From positions 124,001-188,000 of the forward strand of contig JAHISV010000007.1 of the NCBI GenBank assembly GCA_018818065.1: a stretch of 64,000 nt of DNA, in the 5' to 3' direction. This document shows, in pieces, positions 1 to 8,975 of the stretch (position 1 is its first letter; every line of letters begins with the position of its first letter). Source of the DNA: Bacteroidota bacterium. GTDB lineage: Bacteria; Bacteroidota; Ignavibacteria; Ignavibacteriales; Melioribacteraceae. A model generated the notes under the pieces. It worked only from the letters and a program-made list of their open reading frames with translations. It ran no database searches and was not told the origin of the DNA. Both the position numbers and the translations under genes were made by a program.

Positions 1-10
1 TTTCAGATAT

Positions 11-31
11 TTGTTACACAATGTGTAACAA
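11..31. promoter_or_regulatory. 21-bp perfect palindrome, probable operator
   Basis: Two 10-base arms (TTGTTACACA and TGTGTAACAA) surround a single central A. The site lies 45 bases before the lamin-tail lipoprotein start. Its size and odd-centred symmetry fit binding by a dimeric HTH regulator. The regulator is not identifiable here, so operator function is inferred. Confidence 0.5.
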
Positions 32-75
32 TTAATGCAAAATAAAAACAGATTCTAATTTTACTTGAGGAAATA

Positions 76-1137
76 ATGAAACACTTTTCAAAATTAACGA
101 TTTTACTTTTTGCCCTTTCTCTATTCTTTGTTGGATGTAGCGAAGATGATGGTGTTAACCCAATTCAGACAGAATCAGAATATCAATTATTTGTTAATGA
201 AATTATGACAAAAACTTCCGTCACCATTCGTGATGAAAACGGTGAATCCGGTGACTGGTTTGAGATTTACAATGCTTCCGGTGAGGAAGCTAATTTAAAT
301 GGTTTTACAATCACTTACGAATATATCAATAGCGGCAGCCCGGTTAGCTTCGAGTATTTGATTTCAAATGAAGTCTCAATCCAAGCAGGAGGTTTCCTGC
401 TTATCTGGTGTGATGGGAACAATAATGGATTGCATACAAATTTCGACTTAAAAGCCGGGAAGGGCGGTATAATTAGAATTATCGACCCACTTGGTTTTGT
501 TGTTGACGAAAAAGATTACTCAGATACTGAAGTGACCTTAAATATTGATGATATTTCCATTGCCAGAGTTCCTGACGGTAGCGATAACTGGCAGCCCTTT
601 GGCGTTGGATATTCCAGTTGGGCGACACCTAACCAGTCAAATTCTGAAGTAATTGCCCCTCCATCCCTACCTTCAGTATTTATCAATGAATTGATGGCTA
701 AAAACGCAACAACCATCACCGATGCCAATGGCAACAACAGTGACTGGATTGAACTTTATAATGATGAAGATACCGAAATAGATATTACTAATTGGACTGT
801 GAAATATGAGTACGAAAATAACGGAACTCCTGTAATACAGGAATACACAATATCTGAGAATACTTCCATTCCTATAAATGGTTTTCTGCTAATCTGGTGT
901 GATGGATCAGGTTCCGGACTATTCACAAACTTTGATCTGAAAACTCAAAAAGGCGGAACAGTAACAATTCTTGATGCAAATGATGAACTTATTGACTTTG
1001 TGACTTACACGGGTACTGATATAACGACAGGAACGGATGATTTATCTTACGGAAGAAAAAACGACGGCGGTGGAAACTGGATGACTTTTGGCACTGGCTA
1101 CGAAAGGATGCCATCCCCCGGTTCAAGTAACAGATAA
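76..1137 (+). CDS. Lipoprotein with two lamin-tail domains
   Basis: A 353-residue exported lipoprotein. The N-terminus is a short basic and hydrophobic signal ending in a lipobox with Cys21. Two homologous modules follow at about residues 38-188 and 204-350. Each carries the same FLLIWCDG...TNFDLK..KGG core and a D.SD/N.GDW(F/I)E(I/L)YN element typical of the lamin tail (LTD) fold. LTD domains in bacteria are usually surface or secreted binding modules, often in the same genomes as CotH proteins such as the one at 40142. The start is preceded by a purine-rich TTGAGGAAATA ribosome-binding site. The TonB receptor follows 63 bases later, so the two may share transcription. The ligand is unknown. 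Confidence 0.88.
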   Translation: MKHFSKLTILLFALSLFFVGCSEDDGVNPIQTESEYQLFVNEIMTKTSVTIRDENGESGDWFEIYNASGEEANLNGFTITYEYINSGSPVSFEYLISNEVSIQAGGFLLIWCDGNNNGLHTNFDLKAGKGGIIRIIDPLGFVVDEKDYSDTEVTLNIDDISIARVPDGSDNWQPFGVGYSSWATPNQSNSEVIAPPSLPSVFINELMAKNATTITDANGNNSDWIELYNDEDTEIDITNWTVKYEYENNGTPVIQEYTISENTSIPINGFLLIWCDGSGSGLFTNFDLKTQKGGTVTILDANDELIDFVTYTGTDITTGTDDLSYGRKNDGGGNWMTFGTGYERMPSPGSSNR

Positions 1138-1153
1138 TCAAAAATTCATACGT

Positions 1154-1180
1154 AATGGCATATCCTAAGGGTATGCCATT
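1154..1180. other. Intergenic stem-loop
   Basis: Arms AATGGCATA and TATGCCATT pair perfectly around a 9-base loop between the lipoprotein and the TonB receptor. No T-run follows, so it is more likely an mRNA-processing or attenuation hairpin than a complete intrinsic terminator. Confidence 0.5.
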
Positions 1181-1200
1181 CTCACTAATAACAGGTTTAA

Positions 1201-3294
1201 ATGAAACAATACTTCTTATGCTTCTTTATACTCGCCACGGTTATTTTGGCTCAGAAAAACTATTTGTTGGAAGAGATTGTGGTTATGGCAAAGCTTGATG
1301 AAGATGCTGTACAAACAAGAAAAAACACTCCCTATTCGAAACAAGTATTTTCCTTAAAGGATCTTAAAGGCTTTGGCCATCAAACAGCCGGCGATGTAAT
1401 CAAACATATGCCAGGACTATACCTACAGGGACCTTTGAATCTGCAACGCAATGTTAAGATGGCCGGACTCGACAAAGAGTTTCAGTGCATCCTGATCAAC
1501 GGGAACAGGCCATTTGGCGGTGCAGACAGGCGTGACTTGAAACTTGACAGAATTCCCATTGATATGATTGAAAGGATCGAAGTAATAAAAAACCCGCCTT
1601 CATCAATTTCGGCGGATGCCGTATCGGGTGTAATTAATGTGATCCTAAAGAAAACTGCGGATGCCGATCTCTTTAACTTTGACATGAATGGTGGATTCAG
1701 CAGCAATACAAAAAAGATGAACGGAAGAATTGCTACGAACTATTCTGCCAGCTTTGAAGATTTTTCATTCCTTGCCGGAGTAAGTATTCACGATTACGAA
1801 AGAGAAAGCATAACAGAATACACAAAATTCACCTCACTCGGAATAGGAAGTGAAAATCTTGACGTAACAATGATTTCATTCAATTTAGATATGAATTATA
1901 AGTTAAGCGAAACTGCAAATATTTCCTTCAGTCCATACATAACAAATTATGACGAACTGACAATTCTGAAAGAAACGAACACACTGAATGAGAATCTCGT
2001 TTATCTCGATGATAGAAGCAACGAAGACAAACTAAGATTATTACAATCCTATGGGTTAACATTTACCAATCAGTTTTCGCCGGATTTTAAGATTAAAACT
2101 TATACGGCATTTACAGCGAACAGAGAAGATAAATACAAAGATAGAATTACTACTTCGCTTAATGATGTAATAAATAAATATGAAGATGAGGAACAACGTG
2201 TAAACGACTATCTGACTTCTATCGATGCAATCTACTTTACTAATTTTTTAGATCTTGAGGTAAGTATCAATTCCGGAGTTAAATACTCTTTTAATGATCG
2301 TTCGGTAAACAGACTTGTATCTCAAGAAACCTCGGGTTTAGATAACCTAACGTTTAGTAATGAATCATATGGAATAACAGAACAGATCTTTTCTTCATTT
2401 TTAGAATTGGAATCCAGTCTTTCAACAAATCTTAGTATTATTACCGGACTGCGTTACGAAAACACTCATGATGAAGTAATGGCAGCGGATATAAAAGGAA
2501 TTAAGACATACTCATCAGCAAATCCATTTTTTAATTTAGCGTATAGATTTAGTGGAACAGATTTTTTTATCAAAGCTATCATCTCAAAGCAATTGAGTAG
2601 ACCGCCATACCAATATATAGCTCCGGTTGTTAAGCGAAAGAACAGGAAAACAGAAGAAGGTAATTTCGATCTATCCCCCTCTACTTCGCTTAATTACAAT
2701 ATAAGTTTTGAAAATTACTTCAACAGAAGAAGCTTCATATCTCTCAGTTGTTTCTATAAAGATCTTACTGACGTAATTGAACAATATTATGTGGGAGATG
2801 ATCCACTTAATAATGACAATCCTATATTTCGTGCCATCAACATTTCTGAGGCAAAGGTTTATGGTGTTGATCTGGAATTAAAATTAATGCTGGATTATTT
2901 GATTGATAATCTAAGCTTCTACTCAAACGCTTCCCTATTGGGCTCTGTACTGACTGATCCTTGGACCGGTAATGAACGAAGATTAAAAGATCAGCCGGAA
3001 TATATACTTAATGCCGAACTCATTTATCAGGATCCCTTGAGTGGGATTGATATCTCCCTGGGCATAAATCATATAGGTCAAAGAATTGATCCTGAATCCG
3101 CTACAATAGAATTAGTACAGAAACCATTCACTCAATTTGATATTCAGGTTAAGTACTATATAAACGACACCTATAATATTTATGCTAACTGGCAAAACAT
3201 ATTCAATGAACATGCGCACTATACTCAAGGGTCGGAAAATCGTTTTGTTAATTTTGGAACAACCCTAAAGTTAGGGGCTGCAATAAATCTTTAA
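1201..3294 (+). CDS. TonB-dependent outer-membrane receptor
   Basis: A 697-residue outer-membrane protein with a short signal peptide (cut after about residue 17). A plug domain occupies about residues 40-150, with the usual PG(L)Y, ILINGNRP and (D)MIERIEVIKNP..S...AVSGVINVI motifs. A long beta-barrel follows with alternating aromatic strands. It lacks the N-terminal carboxypeptidase-like domain found in SusC-type receptors, so it resembles siderophore or metal-chelate receptors more than glycan receptors. Its substrate cannot be read from sequence. It sits behind the lamin-tail lipoprotein, which could be a surface partner, and 10 bases before the TiaS-like gene. Confidence 0.88.
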   Translation: MKQYFLCFFILATVILAQKNYLLEEIVVMAKLDEDAVQTRKNTPYSKQVFSLKDLKGFGHQTAGDVIKHMPGLYLQGPLNLQRNVKMAGLDKEFQCILINGNRPFGGADRRDLKLDRIPIDMIERIEVIKNPPSSISADAVSGVINVILKKTADADLFNFDMNGGFSSNTKKMNGRIATNYSASFEDFSFLAGVSIHDYERESITEYTKFTSLGIGSENLDVTMISFNLDMNYKLSETANISFSPYITNYDELTILKETNTLNENLVYLDDRSNEDKLRLLQSYGLTFTNQFSPDFKIKTYTAFTANREDKYKDRITTSLNDVINKYEDEEQRVNDYLTSIDAIYFTNFLDLEVSINSGVKYSFNDRSVNRLVSQETSGLDNLTFSNESYGITEQIFSSFLELESSLSTNLSIITGLRYENTHDEVMAADIKGIKTYSSANPFFNLAYRFSGTDFFIKAIISKQLSRPPYQYIAPVVKRKNRKTEEGNFDLSPSTSLNYNISFENYFNRRSFISLSCFYKDLTDVIEQYYVGDDPLNNDNPIFRAINISEAKVYGVDLELKLMLDYLIDNLSFYSNASLLGSVLTDPWTGNERRLKDQPEYILNAELIYQDPLSGIDISLGINHIGQRIDPESATIELVQKPFTQFDIQVKYYINDTYNIYANWQNIFNEHAHYTQGSENRFVNFGTTLKLGAAINL

Positions 3295-3304
3295 GTGGAG
3301 AAAC

Positions 3305-4045
3305 ATGAAAATTTATATCGCGTTTGATGATACAGACACATTAGAATGTGGACGAGGAACTGGGAAATTGGCCAGATGGTTCGAGGATAGGTTACCGGCA
3401 AATTTAAGGATGCTGGGAGTCATCAGGCATCAGTTACTCGTTGCTGATGATATTCCATACACATCCCATAACAGTTCTTTATGTATGATTGCTGATTCAA
3501 ATTTCTATGACGAAAAACTTCTTTCCGAATTGATTGATAATGGTGCTGATCACATTAAACAAAATTTCTTTGAAGGAAGCGATCCCGGATTTTGCATTGC
3601 AACCGAGAATGATTCAAATATTGATGACCTGGTATCATTTGCTCATATTTGCCTCCGGAGAAAAGTCACTCAAAAAGAAGCGATGAACGCAGTTGGTGAT
3701 ATTCACCTTTCAGGTCATGGTGGAACGAACGATGGCATTATTGGAGCGGCCGCAGCTGTAGGCTTAACGCACGAAGGGATGAGCGGCAGGTTCATTGAAA
3801 TAGGCGGAGGTAAAAGACTACGGGATTTTGAGGAGTTAACCACCGTTAAGGAAATTAGAGATAGTGGCATTAAAGTTATTTCGGTTAGCAGGCATTCTTC
3901 CTTCCCCAATGATAATGATATGCTTGACAATAAAGGCTGGCTCCGCCCAAGACTTTTTATGGGAAAAGCTATTCTCCCAATTACCTTAAATGGGCAGGGA
4001 ATTTGGGAAACAGTCGGTTATGAAAAGAAGCAGGGCGATGAATAA
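3305..4045 (+). CDS. TiaS-like nucleotide-binding protein of unknown function
   Basis: A 246-residue soluble protein beginning with the FDDTDT motif and containing a G.GGTNDGIIGA segment at about residues 138-147. Both resemble the kinase-like domain of archaeal tRNA-Ile2 agmatinylcytidine synthetase (TiaS). The OB-fold and zinc-ribbon parts of true TiaS are absent, and bacteria do not use agmatidine, so its substrate is probably different. The start follows a GTGGAG ribosome-binding site 10 bases after the receptor gene. Its stop overlaps the start of the next ABC exporter by 8 bases, implying translational coupling. Fold assignment is moderate and function is unknown. Confidence 0.6.
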   Translation: MKIYIAFDDTDTLECGRGTGKLARWFEDRLPANLRMLGVIRHQLLVADDIPYTSHNSSLCMIADSNFYDEKLLSELIDNGADHIKQNFFEGSDPGFCIATENDSNIDDLVSFAHICLRRKVTQKEAMNAVGDIHLSGHGGTNDGIIGAAAAVGLTHEGMSGRFIEIGGGKRLRDFEELTTVKEIRDSGIKVISVSRHSSFPNDNDMLDNKGWLRPRLFMGKAILPITLNGQGIWETVGYEKKQGDE

Positions 4046-5759
4046 TAAGAAAAGATTTATAGAATACCTTTTAAGGGAAAAAAAGAAAATTCTTTTGGGA
4101 GTTTTCTTTACCGTGTTAATGGGAATTGTTGAAATCCTTACCGGATCACTCCTAAAACTGCTGAGTGATTCAATTGAGAATTACATTTCAAAATCCGATG
4201 GAACAGTTTCATTAAAACTCACCCTTCCCTTTTTGAACCAGAAGATAACAATTATAAAAACCTTGCTTGAAGGGAGTGATGAAATCTTCAGAGGATTACT
4301 TTACGTTGGTTTTGCTTACCTCGCATTTAGTATGTTCGAATTACTTTTCGAGTATTTCCGCGAAGTATTTATGCAGTCTGCCGCTCAGCGTGTACTACAA
4401 AAGTTTAAATCCGATATTTATTCAAAAGTACTCCGTCTCCCCTATGCCTTTTATTTTAAGACGAAAACCGGCGATCTTATATCAAGAATCACCTATGATG
4501 TAACGACCATGACGGATATCATCAATCTGTTTATCGAGTTTACCAGATCCATGGTTTATTTGGTTGTGCTGCTGCCGGTTATGTTTTTTATCGATTGGAA
4601 AATCACCTCCATAGTGATAATCTTTTTCCCTATTTCCTTCATAATCATTAACTGGATAATTAAGAGAATTGAAATAATCAGCAAAGGGATTACAGATAAT
4701 GTAGGAGACTACACGGCATTCCTTGATGAAAAAATAAACAACTTCAGATTAGTAAAAATATTTGGACAGGAAAAAAAGGAAGCCTCGAAATTTGATAATC
4801 TTATAGAAGAGAACTATCAGCTGAGCTTAAAAAACATTAAACTCATCTCGTTTTTAAAGCCATCCAATCAGTTTTTGGGAATCATTGGTCTGGTTCTGGT
4901 CTTCATATTTTTTGATTACAAAATGGTGTTCTCAACAGAAAGCCCGGGTAACGCAGTCTTTTACTTATACATATTAAATCAGGCATTTAAGCCAATAAAG
5001 AAACTGGCTCGAAGTATCGGAGAACTTCAAATAGCGGCCGTAAGCATAAAGAAAATCTTCAGATTTCTTGATGCCGACGAAGAGTTTGACTTTACTATAG
5101 GAACAGAATCTTCAAAACCGGAAAGCATCGAGAATGTCAGTTTTAATAATGTATCGTTTGCTTATAATGAAGAGAGAAAGGTAATCAACAATATATCTTT
5201 TGATATCCAAACCGGTGAGATACTCGCCATAACAGGTCCTTCCGGAAGCGGAAAAACCACGATCGTAAAATTGCTTGCAAGATTCTTCAATATTAATGAG
5301 GGCTCAATTCTCATCAATCATCTGAATCTGAACAGTTTCCGGCTAAAATACCTAAGACGCAGGATAGTAATGGTAAATCAGCACACCGGAGTGTTTGAAG
5401 GAACCATAGCCGATAATATTTTTTACGGTGCTGCACAGTTAGACGATGACAAGATAAAAGCACTTAAAAAGATATTGCGAATAAATAACCTTGATGAAAA
5501 AGTAATGCATCTATCCGAGGGACAAAAAAGGGTTATTTCAATATTCCGGGCATTGTTGTTCAAACCTGATATTCTAATTCTTGATGAAGTTTTTGAAGCC
5601 ATTGATAAGGACATAATTGATGAACTTTTCACCTTGATGAATGATATATCAATTAAAATTATAATTACCCGTCAGGATGGAATAATCGGGAAAGCAGATA
5701 AACTTCTTGAATTAAAAGACGGCGCAGTGAAGTCATTCCAATCGATGCGTAATTCCTAA
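4038..5759 (+). CDS. ABC exporter, fused permease-ATPase, H-loop missing
   Basis: An about 573-residue half-transporter with an exporter-type six-helix membrane domain at roughly residues 20-310 and a nucleotide-binding domain at about 350-565. Walker A (GPSGSGKTT), a Q-loop Gln (VMVNQ), signature LSEGQ and Walker B (ILILDE) are present. The usual switch histidine is replaced: the segment after the last strand reads IIITRQDG. The D-loop is also unusual (VFEAID for ATSALD). The pair may therefore be one degenerate site of a transporter or hydrolyse slowly. The start at 4038 is preferred because AGCAGGG precedes it and it overlaps the upstream stop; earlier in-frame ATGs lack such a site. Substrate unknown. 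Confidence 0.88.
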   Translation: MNNKKRFIEYLLREKKKILLGVFFTVLMGIVEILTGSLLKLLSDSIENYISKSDGTVSLKLTLPFLNQKITIIKTLLEGSDEIFRGLLYVGFAYLAFSMFELLFEYFREVFMQSAAQRVLQKFKSDIYSKVLRLPYAFYFKTKTGDLISRITYDVTTMTDIINLFIEFTRSMVYLVVLLPVMFFIDWKITSIVIIFFPISFIIINWIIKRIEIISKGITDNVGDYTAFLDEKINNFRLVKIFGQEKKEASKFDNLIEENYQLSLKNIKLISFLKPSNQFLGIIGLVLVFIFFDYKMVFSTESPGNAVFYLYILNQAFKPIKKLARSIGELQIAAVSIKKIFRFLDADEEFDFTIGTESSKPESIENVSFNNVSFAYNEERKVINNISFDIQTGEILAITGPSGSGKTTIVKLLARFFNINEGSILINHLNLNSFRLKYLRRRIVMVNQHTGVFEGTIADNIFYGAAQLDDDKIKALKKILRINNLDEKVMHLSEGQKRVISIFRALLFKPDILILDEVFEAIDKDIIDELFTLMNDISIKIIITRQDGIIGKADKLLELKDGAVKSFQSMRNS

Positions 5760-5914
5760 GATTAATTTTTGGAGCGATTCTTCCAAGTCTTTGAGTACAT
5801 TGCTCCTACTGAAACCAATTTATCTGCCGCAGATTTGTCGGAAGAAATTTGTTTAGTTTTATGGAATGTATCGAAAAACAAATGGGTTTTGAGAAAGTCC
5901 CAACTGCCCGGGTA

Positions 5915-6232
5915 TTAAATCCATATCCTTTTTTTATTTATTTCTTCCTTGGCTCTGAATTCCTCTTCGAGATTAATATTGCATCGATTTGCAATGGCAC
6001 AGAGATAAATAATAATATCCGTCAGTTCTTCTCCAATATATTTTTTATCAGAATTGCTATCCAGTTTAATTTTTTCCGACTTCCTGACTGCCTTAAACAG
6101 TTCGCCCACCTCTTCACCTAACAAGAGGCATTTCGTTAAAATATCCTGGTCGGAAAATCCTCTTTCCAATTCTAATTCTTCCACATATTTCTGGAAGTCT
6201 TTTAAGGTTGGTCTCTCCGGTAAAGTAGGCAA
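5915..6232 (-). CDS. MazG-like nucleotide pyrophosphohydrolase
   Basis: A 105-residue protein with the all-alpha MazG/dUTPase signature. GEEVGEL (the EExxE motif, near residue 50) is followed about 30 residues on by GEELTDII (ExxD), which together bind Mg2+. The ending KKRIWI resembles the short single-domain family. Such enzymes hydrolyse non-canonical or excess NTPs to NMP and pyrophosphate in the cytoplasm. The gene is alone and divergent from the metal-efflux operon, and downstream genes converge on it from the ABC exporter side. Confidence 0.85.
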   Translation of the reverse strand: MPTLPERPTLKDFQKYVEELELERGFSDQDILTKCLLLGEEVGELFKAVRKSEKIKLDSNSDKKYIGEELTDIIIYLCAIANRCNINLEEEFRAKEEINKKRIWI

Positions 6233-6314
6233 ATGTTCCTCTTACAAGATTGTTATTTTTTCATATTAGATATAGAAATATCTCTTGAAATAAACAAGCA
6301 AACTTTGTAATTTT

Positions 6315-6336
6315 CACTTGAACAATTGCTCAAGTG
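6315..6336. promoter_or_regulatory. Metal-repressor operator (SmtB/CzrA type)
   Basis: Two 11-base arms, CACTTGAACAA and TTGCTCAAGTG, form a 22-bp palindrome with one mismatch. The central TGAACA..TG.TCA pattern matches the known operator style of SmtB/CzrA/CadC repressors. It ends five bases before the preferred repressor start at 6342, so bound protein would block promoter clearance of the whole efflux operon. Confidence 0.75.
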
Positions 6337-6341
6337 ATATA

Positions 6342-6704
6342 ATGACAAATAATAAAGCGCCTGTATGTGGTATCGAATTCATCAATGAGGAAAAAGTAGC
6401 CATAGTAAAGGAAAACTTTCCTGATGAAAATGAAATTTTTGAATTGGCTGAAACTTTTAAAATGCTGGGAGATCCAACCCGCTTAAAAATTGTTTTGGCG
6501 CTTTTAATATCGGAGCTATGCGTTTGTGATTTATCAGCCCTTATTGGAGTTTCGGTTTCCGCCATTTCCCACCAGCTGCGTTACCTTAAAAATATGCGAT
6601 TGGTGAAATTTCGTAGAGAGGGGAAAGTTGTTTACTATTCACTTGACGATAACCACATTGTAACTATAATCAGCGAGACTCAAAAACACGTAAGAGAAAA
6701 CTAA
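6342..6704 (+). CDS. ArsR/SmtB-family metal-sensing repressor
   Basis: A 120-residue winged-helix repressor with the family core ML(G)DPTRLKI and recognition helix VSVSAISHQLRYLK. Two metal sites can be read. ELCVCDL is the alpha3N-type Cys pair of CadC/SmtB. The C-terminal helix has D-x-H, then H eleven residues later and E three after that, exactly the alpha5 zinc site of SmtB/CzrA. It should release DNA on Zn, Cd or Pb binding and control the two CDF genes behind it. A TTG at 6318 would add eight residues but lies inside the operator, so ATG at 6342 is preferred. Confidence 0.88.
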   Translation: MTNNKAPVCGIEFINEEKVAIVKENFPDENEIFELAETFKMLGDPTRLKIVLALLISELCVCDLSALIGVSVSAISHQLRYLKNMRLVKFRREGKVVYYSLDDNHIVTIISETQKHVREN

Positions 6705-6705
6705 A

Positions 6706-7368
6706 TTGGAAAATAAATTAGTTAACAGAGCGCTGGTCTTAAGCATTATTACTATTGTGTATAATATTGGCGAGGGTTTGATCTCAGTCTACTTTGGAAT
6801 GCAGGATGAGACGCTTGCGCTATTCGGTTTCGGCGCTGATAGTTTTGTCGAAGTATTTTCTGGTATTGGGATACTCCACATGGTAATACGAATGAAGTAT
6901 ACTAAAGTGACTGACAGGGATAGTTTTGAAAAAACCGCACTCCGAATAACAGGAATAGCATTTTACCTCTTAACCTTTGGGTTGATAGCAGGTTCAGTAA
7001 TTAATATTATATCCCAGGTAGAGCCAGAGACCACTATGGTAGGAGTTATTGTCTCAGCAATATCAATCTTAACAATGTATTTTTTGATGAAATCGAAACT
7101 AGCAGTTGGCAAAGCACTAAAGTCCGATGCAATTATTGCAGATGCTAATTGTACAAGAACCTGTTTTTATCTCTCCTTTTTATTGCTGGGAAGCAGTTTG
7201 CTTTATGAGCTGACAGGCATTGGATACATCGATATAGTTGCCACCTTAGGCATTGCATATTTTGCCTTTAAGGAAGGCCGCGAAGCTTTTGATAAAGTCC
7301 GCACCGGCAGCCTTGCCTGTTCATGCGACACACATTGCAATACACCAACTCAAAATCAGGAAAGTTAA
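6706..7368 (+). CDS. Small CDF-like cation transporter
   Basis: A 220-residue membrane protein with five to six helices and no cytoplasmic C-terminal domain. FGFGADSFVEV near residue 42 and SDAIIADANCT near residue 143 match the metal-site helices 2 and 5 of cation diffusion facilitators, although the usual HxxxD His is replaced. It ends in a Cys/His-rich tail (CSCDTHC) that may bind metal. It starts with TTG one base after the repressor stop, so it is translationally coupled to it, and is followed within 3 bases by a second CDF gene. Likely role: metal efflux across the inner membrane. Confidence 0.82.
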   Translation: MENKLVNRALVLSIITIVYNIGEGLISVYFGMQDETLALFGFGADSFVEVFSGIGILHMVIRMKYTKVTDRDSFEKTALRITGIAFYLLTFGLIAGSVINIISQVEPETTMVGVIVSAISILTMYFLMKSKLAVGKALKSDAIIADANCTRTCFYLSFLLLGSSLLYELTGIGYIDIVATLGIAYFAFKEGREAFDKVRTGSLACSCDTHCNTPTQNQES

Positions 7369-7371
7369 TTT

Positions 7372-8277
7372 TTGGGACACGATCACTCACACGGACATAA
7401 TCATGCACCTGCCGATTTTAACAAGGCTTTCATAATCGGTATAGCATTGAACTCCTCCTATATACTCATAGAAGTTATTTATGGTCTCAGCTTTAATTCC
7501 CTCGCACTGCTTGCAGATGCCGGACATAACCTTAGTGATGTCTTGGGATTGTTAATTGCATGGGGCGCCAGCTACCTCGTGATGAAAAAACCTACAGAAT
7601 CTCATACTTATGGTTTTAAGAAATCATCCATTCTTGCTGCATTTGTTAACTCATTAATTCTTCTCGTCGCCATAGGTGGAATAGTCTGGGAAGCAATTGG
7701 CAGATTCTCTGATCCCCAGCCAATTGAAGGGAGTGTGGTTATGATTGTGGCAGGAATCGGGGTAATCATTAATACATTTACCGCTCTCCTCTTTCTTCGT
7801 GGAAAAGAAAATGATATCAATATTAAAGGGGCATTCCTCCATATGGCGGCCGATGCCGCAATCTCACTTGGTGTTGTTATCGTTGGGTTCCTCATTATGA
7901 AAACCGGAATCCTTTGGCTGGATCCTCTGGTAAGCATTATTATTGCGATTGTTATTTTCTTCGGCACCTGGAGTCTTCTGAAAGAAAGTACTAACATGGC
8001 TTTGGATGCAATTCCAAGATCAATTGACCGGGCAGAAGTTGAAAAATTCTTAAATAGTATAGAAGGTGTAGAGGAAGTGCATGATTTGCACATTTGGGCA
8101 ATGAGCACAACAGAAACAGCACTAACCGCTCATTTGGTTATGCCCAATGGAGAATTGAACGATGACTTTACAAGCAACGTAGCTGATGAGCTGAAACATA
8201 AGCACAGGATTTCACATGCAACTTTACAAATTGAGAATGGCAATGGTACAGAAAATTGTAAAGCAAATTGTTGCTGA
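7372..8277 (+). CDS. CDF-family zinc/cadmium efflux transporter (CzcD/ZitB-like)
   Basis: A 301-residue proton-coupled metal exporter. The N-terminus is a His-rich loop (GHDHSHGHNH). The two catalytic metal motifs are canonical: HNLSD in helix 2 (near residue 52) and HMAAD in helix 5 (near residue 161). A C-terminal ferredoxin-like domain contains VEEVHDLHIWAMS and ends with Cys residues (CKANCC). TTG is the only sensible start, 3 bases after the previous stop. With the repressor and small CDF protein it forms a three-gene inducible Zn/Cd efflux operon. Confidence 0.92.
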   Translation: MGHDHSHGHNHAPADFNKAFIIGIALNSSYILIEVIYGLSFNSLALLADAGHNLSDVLGLLIAWGASYLVMKKPTESHTYGFKKSSILAAFVNSLILLVAIGGIVWEAIGRFSDPQPIEGSVVMIVAGIGVIINTFTALLFLRGKENDINIKGAFLHMAADAAISLGVVIVGFLIMKTGILWLDPLVSIIIAIVIFFGTWSLLKESTNMALDAIPRSIDRAEVEKFLNSIEGVEEVHDLHIWAMSTTETALTAHLVMPNGELNDDFTSNVADELKHKHRISHATLQIENGNGTENCKANCC

Positions 8278-8443
8278 CGAATTGCTCTACCTAATAAAGA
8301 GTAATTCTTACCTGTAATACTTCCCTTTATATATTTGTACAATATCTCATTCTTCATTTTTAACCGCTTATCGCAATTTAACTTCGATTAAATATCTGGC
8401 ATGTTGATTGCACCCTTACCTGATTAACAAAGAAGGAGGACAC

Positions 8444-8968
8444 ATGGAAATTAAAAGAATTGCCTTTCTGGAAACATACAAAACTGAAAACTCTGTGATG
8501 GGTGTAGTTATGGTCACTGATGCACAGACTAAACCAATAGAATTCAGAGTTACATCGTCTATAAATCCAACTAATTTTCAAAAAGTACTTTACGGCAATG
8601 TTCTTCATGAACATATTGCGGTAGAATTAGTGGCTTTACCACTTCTGGAAGCCGTTAACGAAGAACTGGATCTTATTCTGGTAAAAGACCCCCTTTTCCT
8701 TGGGGCAAATGAAAAGCAAAACACAAGAATTGTTCGTGTATTTAACGGTAGTGGAAATGCAACACATAATCATTCACAGTTACAATTAAAACCCGCAAAC
8801 GGTAAACCGGAACCAACCTTTCTTGAGACCTCAAAAAATCTTGAAGGCGAACTTAAAAGCATTTACGATATCTTAGCTGAAATTTCCGAGAATAGAGATT
8901 TACTTGAACCTTTTGACAGGCTTACGATGGCTTGCGAGCAAGTCCACCTGAAAAAAACTAAAGATTAA
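8444..8968 (+). CDS. Conserved-looking protein of unknown function
   Basis: A 174-residue soluble protein that I do not recognise. The N-terminal half is beta-rich (GVVMVTDAQTKPIEFRVT) with a central acidic helix; the C-terminal third looks like a charged helix. The start at 8444 is fixed by an AAGGAGG ribosome-binding site at 8433-8439; an upstream in-frame TTG at 8408 has none. It precedes the SNF2-like gene by 7 bases, so the two are almost certainly one operon and probably one functional unit. Confidence 0.7.
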   Translation: MEIKRIAFLETYKTENSVMGVVMVTDAQTKPIEFRVTSSINPTNFQKVLYGNVLHEHIAVELVALPLLEAVNEELDLILVKDPLFLGANEKQNTRIVRVFNGSGNATHNHSQLQLKPANGKPEPTFLETSKNLEGELKSIYDILAEISENRDLLEPFDRLTMACEQVHLKKTKD

Positions 8969-8975
8969 GTTTAGC

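Noticed and set aside
5849..6121. A 90-residue plus-strand frame after the ABC exporter
   Set aside because: Most of it is antisense to the MazG-like gene, which has both metal-binding motifs; no start signal.
7608..8108. A 166-residue minus-strand open frame
   Set aside because: It lies wholly inside the CDF transporter gene, has low-complexity, atypical composition and no ribosome-binding site, and the plus-strand protein has clear catalytic motifs.
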